From the NCBI GenBank assembly GCA_045628945.1, contig JAZQQG010000041.1, forward strand, positions 1-64,000: a DNA stretch of 64,000 nucleotides. Reading direction: 5' to 3'. Under the pieces are notes generated by a model. The model was not told the DNA's origin, did not search any database, and was given only the letters and a program-made list of their open reading frames with translations. Below, one piece after another: positions 15,040 through 23,142 of the stretch. Each line of letters starts with the position of its first letter. The stretch's first letter is position 1. Origin of the DNA: RGIG4034 sp045628945 (GTDB taxonomy: Bacteria > Bacillota > Clostridia > Lachnospirales > Lachnospiraceae). The position numbers and the translations under genes are program-made.

Positions 15040-17154
15040 ATGAGTGGCGAAAAAGTGAATGTAGAGGCAATCTTTGGAGAGAATGTGTTCTCTCTGAATG
15101 TGATGCGCGAACGCCTCCCCAAGGAAGCAATGGACGAGTTCCTTGCGGTTTTGGAGAACGGTGGCACATTATCGATTGCGACGGCGAATGCAATTGCGAG
15201 AGCAATGAAGGAGTGGGCTGTAGAAAAGGGTGCTACCCATTATACCCACTGGTTTCAGCCGCTGACCGGCGTGACTGCGGAGAAGCAGGATGCCTTCGTA
15301 TCCCTTCCGAATAAGGAAGGCAAGATGTTAATGGAATTCAAGGGCAAGGAATTGATTAAGGGTGAGGCGGATGCTTCGTCCTTCCCCTCCGGCGGTCTTC
15401 GTGCGACCTTTGAGGCAAGAGGCTATACGGCATGGGATATTACCTCGCCTGCTTTTGTCAAGAACGGAGCAACCGGACCGGTGTTGTGTATTCCCACCGC
15501 AATGTGCTCTTATACCGGCGAGGCATTGGACAAGAAGACTCCTCTGCTTCGTTCCATGGAAGCAATCAATACGCAGGGACTTCGTATTGTCCGTCTGTTC
15601 GGCAATACCGAGGCAAAGCATGTTAATGTCAGCGTTGGCGCAGAACAGGAGTATTTCCTGGTGGACCAGGAAAAGGCTCTGAAGCGCGAGGATATTATCT
15701 TTTCCGGAAGAACGCTGTTTGGAGCACCTGCCCCGAAGGGACAGGAGATGGAGGACCATTACTTCGGCGTCATTCGTGAGCGTATCGGTGCGTTCATGCG
15801 TGATCTGAATGTGGAACTGTGGAAGCTTGGTGTTACCGCCAAGACGCAGCACAACGAAGTGGCACCTGCACAGCACGAGCTGGCTCCGATTTTTGAAACC
15901 GCAAATATTGCGGTAGATCATAACCAGATTGTCATGGAGACCATGAAACGTGTGGCGGCCCATCACGGAATGCGTCTCTTGCTTCATGAGAAGCCTTTTG
16001 CCGGCGTGAATGGATCCGGTAAGCATGACAACTGGTCCTTATGCACGGACAACGGTGTGAATCTGTTGGATCCGGGGGCAACTCCGAATCAGAATACCCA
16101 GTTCTTGCTGGTATTATCCTGCATTCTGAAGGCAGTAGACCGTCATGCGGATCTGCTTCGTCAGAGTGCTTCCTGCGTGGGCAACGACCTTCGTCTGGGT
16201 GCGGATGAGGCACCTCCCGCCATTATCTCCGTATTCCTGGGAGAACAGTTGGAGGACGTGGTGACGCAGCTTGTGGAGACCGGTGTGGCTTCGAACCTGA
16301 TTCAGGGAACCACTCTGGAGACCGGTGTATCGACTCTTCCGAGTTTCCAGAAGGATGCAACGGATCGTAACCGAACCTCTCCGTTTGCCTTTACCGGAAA
16401 TAAGTTCGAATTCCGTAGCGTAGGTTCTTCGGATTCCATTGCAAGTCCCAATACCACCTTAAATGCCATTGTGGCAGAAAGTTTCTGCGAGGCAGCGGAT
16501 ATTCTGGAGAAGGCAGAGAACTTCGAACTTGCCTGTCATGATCTGATTAAGAAGAATTTGGCGGCTCATCGTCGTATTATTTTCAACGGCAACGGTTATG
16601 CGCCGGAATGGGTGGAGGAAGCCAAGCGTCGCGGTCTTCCCAATATTCCGACCATGGTGGAGGCAACGGATACTCTGGTTACCGAAAAGGCAATTGATCT
16701 CTTCGAGCGTTTCGGCATCTACACGAAGACCGAGTTGGAGTCCCGTGCCGAGATTATGTACGAGACCTATTCCAAGACCATGAATATTGAGGCCTTAACG
16801 ATGATTGATATGGCCTCCCGCCAGATTATTCCCGCGGTCATGCAGTTCACGGATCGAATCGCCAAGACGGTGAAGCATGTGACCGAAGCCGGCTGTGATG
16901 CATCGGTTCAGAAGGAAATCCTGCAGCAGACGACCGCATTATTGTCCGAGTGCAACGGAAAGCTTAAGGCTCTGCGTGAGGCGGAGGCGAAAGCGTCCTC
17001 CATGCCCATCGGCAGAGAACAGGCCTTCTTCTACAAGGATGTGGTCTGTGTTGCCATGAAGGAATTGCGTAAGCCTGCGGATGCGTTGGAACTGATTGTC
17101 GATAAGGATCTGTGGCCGTTCCCGACCTATGCGGACCTGATCTTTGAGGTGTGA
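15040..17154 (+). CDS. glnN: Glutamine synthetase, class III (GlnN)
   Basis: A 704-residue enzyme joining ammonia to glutamate. The length and blocks FPSGGLRATFEARGYTAWD, PTAMCSYTGEALDKKTPLLR, VGAEQEYFLVD, HNEVAPAQHELAP and NRTSPFAFTGNKFEFR identify the dodecameric class III form rather than the 440-residue class I. It is monocistronic, with AAAGGAAAG before the ATG. The 81-base gap upstream contains a 15-base GCGGGTTCAGAGCCG sequence twice and no clear promoter. A tRNA-Gln gene follows. Confidence 0.95.
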   Translation: MSGEKVNVEAIFGENVFSLNVMRERLPKEAMDEFLAVLENGGTLSIATANAIARAMKEWAVEKGATHYTHWFQPLTGVTAEKQDAFVSLPNKEGKMLMEFKGKELIKGEADASSFPSGGLRATFEARGYTAWDITSPAFVKNGATGPVLCIPTAMCSYTGEALDKKTPLLRSMEAINTQGLRIVRLFGNTEAKHVNVSVGAEQEYFLVDQEKALKREDIIFSGRTLFGAPAPKGQEMEDHYFGVIRERIGAFMRDLNVELWKLGVTAKTQHNEVAPAQHELAPIFETANIAVDHNQIVMETMKRVAAHHGMRLLLHEKPFAGVNGSGKHDNWSLCTDNGVNLLDPGATPNQNTQFLLVLSCILKAVDRHADLLRQSASCVGNDLRLGADEAPPAIISVFLGEQLEDVVTQLVETGVASNLIQGTTLETGVSTLPSFQKDATDRNRTSPFAFTGNKFEFRSVGSSDSIASPNTTLNAIVAESFCEAADILEKAENFELACHDLIKKNLAAHRRIIFNGNGYAPEWVEEAKRRGLPNIPTMVEATDTLVTEKAIDLFERFGIYTKTELESRAEIMYETYSKTMNIEALTMIDMASRQIIPAVMQFTDRIAKTVKHVTEAGCDASVQKEILQQTTALLSECNGKLKALREAEAKASSMPIGREQAFFYKDVVCVAMKELRKPADALELIVDKDLWPFPTYADLIFEV

Positions 17155-17185
17155 CGGACTTATCCAAAAAACAATAAAATTACTG

Positions 17186-17214
17186 TTGACAATTCATAAT
17201 CAATAGGGTATATT
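17186..17214 (+). promoter_or_regulatory. Consensus promoter for tRNA-Gln
   Basis: TTGACA at 17186-17191, 17-base spacer, TATATT at 17209-17214. Transcription should begin near 17221, inside a hairpin that precedes the tRNA. Confidence 0.75.
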
Positions 17215-17215
17215 C

Positions 17216-17244
17216 ATTAAGTGCCTTGCAATACGGCACTTAAT
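17216..17244 (+). promoter_or_regulatory. Leader hairpin before tRNA-Gln
   Basis: Arms ATTAAGTGCC (17216-17225) and GGCACTTAAT (17235-17244) pair perfectly around 9 bases. The structure ends 2 bases before the tRNA 5' end and covers the predicted transcription start, so it could influence initiation or 5' processing. Confidence 0.6.
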
Positions 17245-17246
17245 AT

Positions 17247-17317
17247 TGGGGTATCGCCAAGCGGTAAGGCAACGGACTCTGACTCCGTCATCCAAGGTTC
17301 GAATCCTTGTACCCCAG
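17247..17317 (+). tRNA. tRNA-Gln (anticodon CTG)
   Basis: Cloverleaf of 71 bases. The acceptor TGGGGTA pairs with TACCCCA, the anticodon arm ACGGA-CTCTGAC-TCCGT gives anticodon CUG, and the T arm is CAAGG-TTCGAAT-CCTTG. Discriminator base G is at 17317. CCA is not encoded. It reads CAG codons and stands alone between glnN and a thioesterase gene. Confidence 0.95.
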
Positions 17318-17321
17318 CTTT

Positions 17322-17348
17322 CGCCCTCAGTGTTCTGAGGGCGTTTTT
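17322..17348 (+). terminator. Terminator of tRNA-Gln
   Basis: CGCCCTCAG and CTGAGGGCG around TGTT, then TTTTTCTTTTT. It lies 5 bases after the tRNA. Confidence 0.9.
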
Positions 17349-17402
17349 CTTTTTGCCGGGAACCCCGGAAGGAATTCTTGATATAGAACGGAGAGACGTA
17401 AG

Positions 17403-18128
17403 ATGGTCTATACTTTTGACGGCAGAGTGCGCTACTCGGAGACGAACGAACGACATATGCTTCGCCCGGATGCAATCTTGGATTATGTACAGGATTGTTC
17501 GACCTTTCAGTCGGAATCCACGGGGATGACCATGGACTCCTTACGTGAGCAGAACCTGGTGTGGGTAGTGAACTTCTGGCAGATTGTATTTGAGCGTCCG
17601 CTCAAATTGATGGACCGCATTAAGATCGGAACGAAGCCGATTGCGTTCAAAGGCTGCATCGGTCATCGTAATTTCTGGATTGAGAATGAAGCCGGCGAAT
17701 ATGCGATTAAATGTCATTCGGTCTGGGTTCTGATTACCCTGGACGGTAAGCCCGGTTGGGTGACCAAGGAGATGAAGGAAGCCTACGGTCTTGAGGAACC
17801 CCTCGAAATGAACTATGCGGATCGCAAGATTCCGATTCCGAAGGATTCCGAGGAAGGCGTGGAGATGACGGAGGCGGAACCGATTCCGGTGACGGGAATC
17901 TACCTGGATGCCAACCATCATGTGAATAACGGTTGGTATGTGCGTCTTGCCCTGGCCCTTACGAATCACTTGAATACGGACCTTCGGGAACTGCGTGCGG
18001 AATACCGCAAGTCGGCGTTAGAAGGGGATGTGATGATCCCGAAGATCTATCGCAAAGAGAACGAAACGATTGTTGTTTTCGAGACCACGGATCACAATGT
18101 ATATGCAGTAATCCAGTTGTTTCATTAA
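17403..18128 (+). CDS. Acyl-ACP thioesterase
   Basis: A 241-residue protein with two hot-dog domains. The first opens DGRVRYSETNERHMLRPDAILDYVQD, and the second begins at about residue 160 and includes the DANHHVNNGWYV block that holds the usual asparagine and histidine of acyl-ACP thioesterases. It releases fatty acids from acyl carrier protein in the cytoplasm. A GGAGAG site precedes the ATG. The next gene, cvfB, starts 13 bases later, so the two are probably cotranscribed. Chain-length preference cannot be read from the sequence. Confidence 0.85.
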   Translation: MVYTFDGRVRYSETNERHMLRPDAILDYVQDCSTFQSESTGMTMDSLREQNLVWVVNFWQIVFERPLKLMDRIKIGTKPIAFKGCIGHRNFWIENEAGEYAIKCHSVWVLITLDGKPGWVTKEMKEAYGLEEPLEMNYADRKIPIPKDSEEGVEMTEAEPIPVTGIYLDANHHVNNGWYVRLALALTNHLNTDLRELRAEYRKSALEGDVMIPKIYRKENETIVVFETTDHNVYAVIQLFH

Positions 18129-18141
18129 CGGAGAGGCCTGA

Positions 18142-18963
18142 ATGAACTTAGGAAACAGACAGACATTAGAATATAAGAGAAAGGTGGATTTCGGCGCATA
18201 TCTGACCGACGGAAGCGATGAGGTACTGTTGCCGAAAAAGCTGATTCCCGCGGATGCGAAGATCGGAGATTCTCTGGAGGTATTTGTTTACCGTGACTCC
18301 AAGGATCGCATGATTGCTACCACCGCGACCCCGAAGGTAACGGTCGGAACGGTGGCAAAGCTTACCGTGCGGGAAGTGACCAAAATCGGTGCTTTTTTGG
18401 ATTGGGGTCTTGAAAAGGACCTGTTTCTTCCTTTTAAGCAGATGACGTATCGGCCGAATCCCGGTGAGGAAGTGTTGGTAAGCGCTTACATCGATAAGAG
18501 CAACCGCATCTCGGCCACGATGAAGGTCTATCATTATCTGGAAGCCGGAGCACCCTATGGAAAAGACGATACCGTACACGGTTTGGTTTACGAGGTCAGT
18601 GAGAATTTCGGCGCCTTTGTGGCAGTGGACGACCGATATCTGGCACTGATTCCGAAGCGTGAGAATTACGGAGAAGTGAAGGCCGGTGACCGCATCGAGG
18701 CGAGAGTCTTAAGTGTTACCGAGGACGGAAGACTGAATCTCTCCGTTCGAAAAAAAGCATACCTCCAGATGGAGGAGGATGCCGATAAGCTGCTAGCTAT
18801 CATCCGTTCCTTTGACGGCGTGCTTCCCTTTAGCGACAAAGCAAATCCGGAAGTGATTCGCCGCGAGACCGGTATGAGCAAGAACGAATTCAAACGCGCG
18901 GTCGGTAATCTTTACAAACAGAAACGAATTCAGATTGGAGACAAGAGCATTCGACTTCTGTAA
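18142..18963 (+). CDS. cvfB: S1-domain RNA-binding protein CvfB
   Basis: A 273-residue protein of the CvfB/YitL family. It contains successive S1-like domains (about residues 5-65, 68-130 and 140-205, with GAFLDWGLEKDLFLP and NFGAFVAVDDRYLALIP) and a C-terminal winged-helix domain (RRETGMSKNEFKRAVGNLYKQ). CvfB binds RNA and affects virulence gene expression in Staphylococcus. A terminator follows, ending a two-gene unit with the thioesterase. Confidence 0.88.
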   Translation: MNLGNRQTLEYKRKVDFGAYLTDGSDEVLLPKKLIPADAKIGDSLEVFVYRDSKDRMIATTATPKVTVGTVAKLTVREVTKIGAFLDWGLEKDLFLPFKQMTYRPNPGEEVLVSAYIDKSNRISATMKVYHYLEAGAPYGKDDTVHGLVYEVSENFGAFVAVDDRYLALIPKRENYGEVKAGDRIEARVLSVTEDGRLNLSVRKKAYLQMEEDADKLLAIIRSFDGVLPFSDKANPEVIRRETGMSKNEFKRAVGNLYKQKRIQIGDKSIRLL

Positions 18964-18977
18964 CCATCCCATAAAAT

Positions 18978-19010
18978 AACGCCCGGTTCATCGTATAAGA
19001 ATCGGGCGTT
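18978..19010 (+). terminator. Terminator after cvfB
   Basis: AACGCCCGGTTC (18978-18989) pairs with GAATCGGGCGTT (18999-19010) with one G-T pair. T-rich DNA follows. Confidence 0.8.
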
Positions 19011-19075
19011 TATTGTTGCTTTTTTTTCTCAAAAAGGAATCGATGCTAAAAAGTGCATAAAAATTCACAATTTTT

Positions 19076-19105
19076 TTGTGGCGTTTTTTGTACTTTTGTT
19101 ATAAA
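19076..19105 (+). promoter_or_regulatory. Candidate promoter of the regulator-ftsEX operon
   Basis: TTGTGG at 19076-19081 and TATAAA at 19100-19105 are 18 bases apart, in an AT-rich gap 38 bases before the start codon of the regulator gene. Confidence 0.4.
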
Positions 19106-19142
19106 ATGAGATTAGCCTTTTTGACGGAGAGGAGAGAAGTGT

Positions 19143-20231
19143 ATGATTTCAAATCAAATCCTTCAGAATACAATAGACGGTATTCGTAAAATCGCCAATG
19201 TGAATATCTCAGTAATGGACCAGGACGGTTTGCCGGTGGCAACCACACTGGAGCATATGGATGATACACGCATTTTGGCTGCGGAATTTGCCAAGTCCGG
19301 TGCGGAGAGCCAGGAGATTCAGGGGTGTCAGTTCATTAAGATTATCTCAGACCGACAGCTGGAATACATCCTTGTGGTTCACGGCGCAGGTGAGAGTAAT
19401 TACCTGGTGGGCAATATGGCATCCTTCCAGTTGCAGAGCCTTCTTGTGGCCTACAAGGAGCGTTTTGACAAGGATAACTTCATCAAGAATCTGCTACTCG
19501 ACAATCTCCTCTTAGTCGATATCTACAGCCGTTCCAAGAAACTTCATATCCAGACGGACATGCGCCGCGTGGTGATGATTGTGGAAGCGGAGCGCGGAAA
19601 AGACAGCAATATGCTGGATCTTCTTCGCGGATACTTCGACAATAACACGAAGGAATTCGTGACGGCCGTAGATGAGAATAATGTCATTGTGGTCAAGGAG
19701 CTGGCTGAGAATGAGAACAATCGTGAGATTGAGAAGGTGGCAGCGGGAATCGTTGCTTTCCTGAAAAAAGAAAATCTCGAGCATGTTCGTGTCTCCTATG
19801 GTACCGTTACCGGAGAAATCAAGGAAGTCAGCCGTTCCTACAAGGAAGCGAAGATGGCGCTGGATGTCGGCAAGATTTTCTTCCTGGAGCGTGAGATTGT
19901 CGCTTACAGCGAACTGGGCATCGGTCGTCTGATCTATCAGTTGCCGATTCCCTTGTGCAAGTTGTTTGTAAAAGAGATTTTTGACGGAAAGAGTCCGGAT
20001 GACTTCGACGAAGAGACCTTAACGACGATTCATAAGTTCTTCGAGAACAGTCTGAATGTGTCAGAGACTTCCCGTCAGTTGTTCATTCATCGTAATACGC
20101 TGGTCTATCGTCTGGACAAGCTTCAGAAGAGCACCGGACTGGACCTTCGTGTCTTTGAAGATGCCATTACCTTCAAGATTGCCCTGATGGTAGTGAAGTA
20201 TATGAAGTATATGGAGAGCCTGGAGTACTAA
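19143..20231 (+). CDS. CdaR/PucR-type transcriptional regulator
   Basis: A 362-residue cytoplasmic regulator. The N-terminal quarter (about residues 1-120: NQILQNTIDGIRKIANVNISVMDQDG) resembles the sensor domain of sugar-diacid regulators. A GGDEF-like middle leads to a C-terminal PucR helix-turn-helix, NVSETSRQLFIHRNTLVYRLDKLQ. Its ligand is unknown; diacid sensing is only the family name. It stands 21 bases before ftsE, so it is the first gene of the cell-division operon and may respond to a metabolite there. It is unrelated to the c-di-AMP regulator CdaR at 39885. Confidence 0.8.
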   Translation: MISNQILQNTIDGIRKIANVNISVMDQDGLPVATTLEHMDDTRILAAEFAKSGAESQEIQGCQFIKIISDRQLEYILVVHGAGESNYLVGNMASFQLQSLLVAYKERFDKDNFIKNLLLDNLLLVDIYSRSKKLHIQTDMRRVVMIVEAERGKDSNMLDLLRGYFDNNTKEFVTAVDENNVIVVKELAENENNREIEKVAAGIVAFLKKENLEHVRVSYGTVTGEIKEVSRSYKEAKMALDVGKIFFLEREIVAYSELGIGRLIYQLPIPLCKLFVKEIFDGKSPDDFDEETLTTIHKFFENSLNVSETSRQLFIHRNTLVYRLDKLQKSTGLDLRVFEDAITFKIALMVVKYMKYMESLEY

Positions 20232-20252
20232 TCGTACAGAGAGGATATTTTT

Positions 20253-20984
20253 TTGAAAGAGAAAGCACGTAAGAATAAAATGGTAATCGATGAGGATGAT
20301 GTAATCGTTCTCAAGGATGTGGTGAAGAATTACCCGAAGGTGAAGGCCTTAGACGGGGTAAGCCTCACGGTAAAAAGAGGAGAATTCGTCTTTATCGTCG
20401 GTGACAGCGGTGCCGGTAAGTCAACGTTAATGAAGCTGCTTCGTAAGGAGGAGAATCCGACTTCGGGCGCAATCTACGTAAACGGAAAGAATCTTGCCAA
20501 GGTTCACGGTCGTAAGGTGGCGAAGTATCGTCGCGGAATCGGCGTGGTGTTCCAGGATTTCAAACTGCTTAAGGACCGCAATGTCTATGATAATGTGGCG
20601 TTTGCACAGCGTGTATTGCAGAAGTCCGGTAAGGAGATTCGTAAGAATGTTCCGAAGATTTTGTCGACGGTAGGACTGGCGGCAAAGTATAAGGCCCGCC
20701 CCGATGAACTGTCCGGCGGCGAGCAGCAGCGCGTGGCAATTGCAAGAGCACTGGTAAACGATCCGCCGATTCTTTTTGCGGATGAGCCCACCGGTAACCT
20801 GGATCCGAACAACGTATGGGAGGTTATGAACCTCTTGAAGGAGATTAACGAGTATGGTACGACCGTGATTGTCGTTACCCATAACCGTGAGATTGTGAAT
20901 GCAATGCGTAAGCGTGTTATCGCACTGAAGAAGGGTGTAATCGTAAGCGATGTGGAGAAGGGAGGATATGTAGATGAAGATTAG
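20253..20984 (+). CDS. ftsE: FtsE cell-division ABC ATPase
   Basis: A 243-residue ATPase that with FtsX transmits division signals to extracellular wall hydrolases. Walker A is GDSGAGKST (residues 50-58), the signature is LSGGEQQRVAIARAL, and Walker B is ILFADEPTGNLD. GVVFQDFKLLKDRNVYDNVAF is typical of FtsE. The TTG start at 20253 has AGAGAGG 8 bases upstream; an ATG nine codons later is an alternative. The last codons overlap ftsX. Confidence 0.93.
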   Translation: MKEKARKNKMVIDEDDVIVLKDVVKNYPKVKALDGVSLTVKRGEFVFIVGDSGAGKSTLMKLLRKEENPTSGAIYVNGKNLAKVHGRKVAKYRRGIGVVFQDFKLLKDRNVYDNVAFAQRVLQKSGKEIRKNVPKILSTVGLAAKYKARPDELSGGEQQRVAIARALVNDPPILFADEPTGNLDPNNVWEVMNLLKEINEYGTTVIVVTHNREIVNAMRKRVIALKKGVIVSDVEKGGYVDED

Positions 20985-21870
20985 TACTTTCTTTTACGTA
21001 ATCCGCCAGGGCATTCGCAATATCTTCCGGAATCGCTGGTTTACCCTTGCTTCGATTGCGACGATGGCTACCTGTCTCTTTCTGTTGGGCGTATTTTTCT
21101 GCGTTGCCGAGAATGTGAATCATGTTGTCAAGGTAGCGGAGCAGGATGTCAGCATTGTTGTTTTCTTCGAGGATGAACTCCCGGAGGAACGTATTATTGA
21201 GATCGGTGCTCTGATTGAAGGCCGTGAAGAGGTTGCTTCGATTAAACGAGTGACTGCGGAAGAGGCCTGGGCTTCCTTCTCTCACGATTATATCGGAGAT
21301 TCGGCAGTGACCTTTACCGAGAACCCTCTTGAGAACAGCTCGAACTATCAGGTGTACTTAAAGGACGTATCGGCACAGTCGAACCTGGTAACCTACATTG
21401 AGTCCATTGACGGGGTACGCCTTGTGAAGCGTTCCGAACTGGTTGCGGATATGCTCTCCGGGGTGAATCGTCTGATCAGTTATGTGTCGATGGCACTGAT
21501 TCTCTTACTTCTCGTAGTAGCGGTATTCTTAATCAGCAATACGGTTACGGTCGGTATTTCAGTTCGTTCCACCGAGATTGAGATTATGAAATACGTGGGT
21601 GCGACCGATTTCTTCGTTCGTGCGCCCTTCGTAATTGAAGGAATTATTATCGGGTTTGTGGGATCTTTAATTCCCCTAACCATTATCTATTATGTGTATG
21701 ATAAGGCAGCGAATTTCGTTACTTCGAAGTTTGCCATCCTGCGGAATTCTCTGGCATTTATTCCGATGGAGAGTCTGATTCGTACTTTGGCACCGATTAC
21801 GTTAATCGTCGGCGTCGGCCTTGGTTTCTTGGGAAGCTATGTAACCGTCAGAAGACATTTGCATGTGTAG
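20974..21870 (+). CDS. ftsX: FtsX cell-division membrane protein
   Basis: A 298-residue membrane protein. One helix near the N-terminus (about residues 22-46) is followed by an extracellular domain (about 47-165) and three C-terminal helices, including LISYVSMALILLLLVVAVFLI and STEIEIMKYVGATDFFVRAPF. This is the FtsX topology: the outer domain contacts a coiled-coil wall hydrolase, which is the next gene. The start lies inside ftsE by 11 bases. Confidence 0.93.
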   Translation: MKISTFFYVIRQGIRNIFRNRWFTLASIATMATCLFLLGVFFCVAENVNHVVKVAEQDVSIVVFFEDELPEERIIEIGALIEGREEVASIKRVTAEEAWASFSHDYIGDSAVTFTENPLENSSNYQVYLKDVSAQSNLVTYIESIDGVRLVKRSELVADMLSGVNRLISYVSMALILLLLVVAVFLISNTVTVGISVRSTEIEIMKYVGATDFFVRAPFVIEGIIIGFVGSLIPLTIIYYVYDKAANFVTSKFAILRNSLAFIPMESLIRTLAPITLIVGVGLGFLGSYVTVRRHLHV

Positions 21871-21885
21871 TGTGAGGGTGTTTAT

Positions 21886-23112
21886 TTGAAAAAAAGAACA
21901 CGGATTCCTGCGTTTGTTCTCGTATTGGTCATTTTAGTGCTGGTATTCCGCCCGTCTCAGGTAACGGAGGCCAAGAAGGTAACCAGTGCCCTGATTGAAC
22001 AAAAGCAGGACGAGATTGATAAAACTGAACAGCAGATTAAGGATATCAAGAGCAACAAGTCGAAGGCGGAGCAGATTCTTAAGAAACTGAAGAGCCAGAA
22101 GACGGACCTGAAGGCTTATATCGCCGAGATTGATGCGGCAATGGAGGATGTTCAGGGGAAGATTGATTCTTTAAGCGCGCAGATTACGGCACAGCAGGCT
22201 CTGGTGGATGAAACCCGCATTGAGCTGGAGGAGTCCATTGAGAGAGAACGCAAGCAGTATGCGGATATGCTGAACCGTATTCGTTTTATGTACGAGAACG
22301 GGTCTTCTACGATTGTGGAGATCCTCTTCAGCGCGAAGAGCTTCTCGGATTTCCTGACACGCGCGGAGTATGTTTCGCAGGTAACCGATTATGACCGCGA
22401 GGTTCTGAACGATTATCGCGCCACGACGGAGCTGGTAGAGATTACCAAGGTTCAGCTGGAGGCGGAAGAGGTTCTTTTGGAAGAGGCGAAGCTTGCCCAG
22501 GAGGAAGAACTTGCAACGCTGGCGGCACTGACCGATGCGAAGCGTGCGGAACTTGACCAGATGGAGACCGATATCGATATGGCTCAGGATGCGGTGGAGG
22601 AGTATGAAGCCGACTTGAAGGCGATGAAGGAGACCATCGAGGCGCTGGAAAAAGAAATCGCGGCAGAGAAGAAACGTCTGATTGCCGCCAATGAGAAGGT
22701 TATGAAGTACGACGGCGGTAAGTTTATCTGGCCGATTGCGAAATATACCCGTATCACAAGTCCGTATGGATACCGTATCCATCCGACCCTCCATACGAAT
22801 CTGTTCCACAACGGTATTGACATTGCGTCCCCTTACGGAACGGATATCTATGCCTCCTATGACGGGAAGGTCGTAGCGGCGGCATATACTTCGACCATGG
22901 GCAACTATATTATGATTGACCACGGCGACGGAATCTACACGGTTTATATGCATTGCTCGAAGCTCTACGTAAAGAGCGGCGCCATTGTGGTGGCCGGTGA
23001 GACAATTGCGGCGGTAGGTTCTACCGGACGAAGCACCGGTAATCATCTCCATTTCAGCGTTCGTGTAAACGGTGAATATGTGAGTCCTTGGAATTACGTT
23101 TCGGAACCGTAA
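21886..23112 (+). CDS. Secreted coiled-coil M23 murein hydrolase (PcsB/EnvC-like)
   Basis: A 408-residue protein with a TTG start and GAGGG 7 bases before it. A signal peptide (about residues 1-29) is followed by long heptad-type helices (about 30-280, rich in K, E, Q and A) and a C-terminal LytM domain. The LytM metal residues are in FHNGIDIASPYG and HLHFSVRVNG. Its place after ftsEX is that of the FtsX-activated septal hydrolases, so it probably cleaves peptidoglycan at division. Fusion of a coiled coil with an intact M23 site means it could itself be a hydrolase rather than only an activator. Confidence 0.88.
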   Translation: MKKRTRIPAFVLVLVILVLVFRPSQVTEAKKVTSALIEQKQDEIDKTEQQIKDIKSNKSKAEQILKKLKSQKTDLKAYIAEIDAAMEDVQGKIDSLSAQITAQQALVDETRIELEESIERERKQYADMLNRIRFMYENGSSTIVEILFSAKSFSDFLTRAEYVSQVTDYDREVLNDYRATTELVEITKVQLEAEEVLLEEAKLAQEEELATLAALTDAKRAELDQMETDIDMAQDAVEEYEADLKAMKETIEALEKEIAAEKKRLIAANEKVMKYDGGKFIWPIAKYTRITSPYGYRIHPTLHTNLFHNGIDIASPYGTDIYASYDGKVVAAAYTSTMGNYIMIDHGDGIYTVYMHCSKLYVKSGAIVVAGETIAAVGSTGRSTGNHLHFSVRVNGEYVSPWNYVSEP

Positions 23113-23142
23113 CGCTTCCAAGGGGCAGAAAGGAACTGTACA

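Noticed and set aside
15328..16026. Long minus-strand open frame opposite glnN
   Set aside because: Shadow of the coding strand; no ribosome site and no recognisable protein. The same holds for the long frames opposite ctpA, uvrB and the M23 gene.
19143..20231. c-di-AMP regulator CdaR
   Set aside because: The name is shared, but this protein is a cytoplasmic PucR-type regulator; the YbbR-domain CdaR is at 39885.
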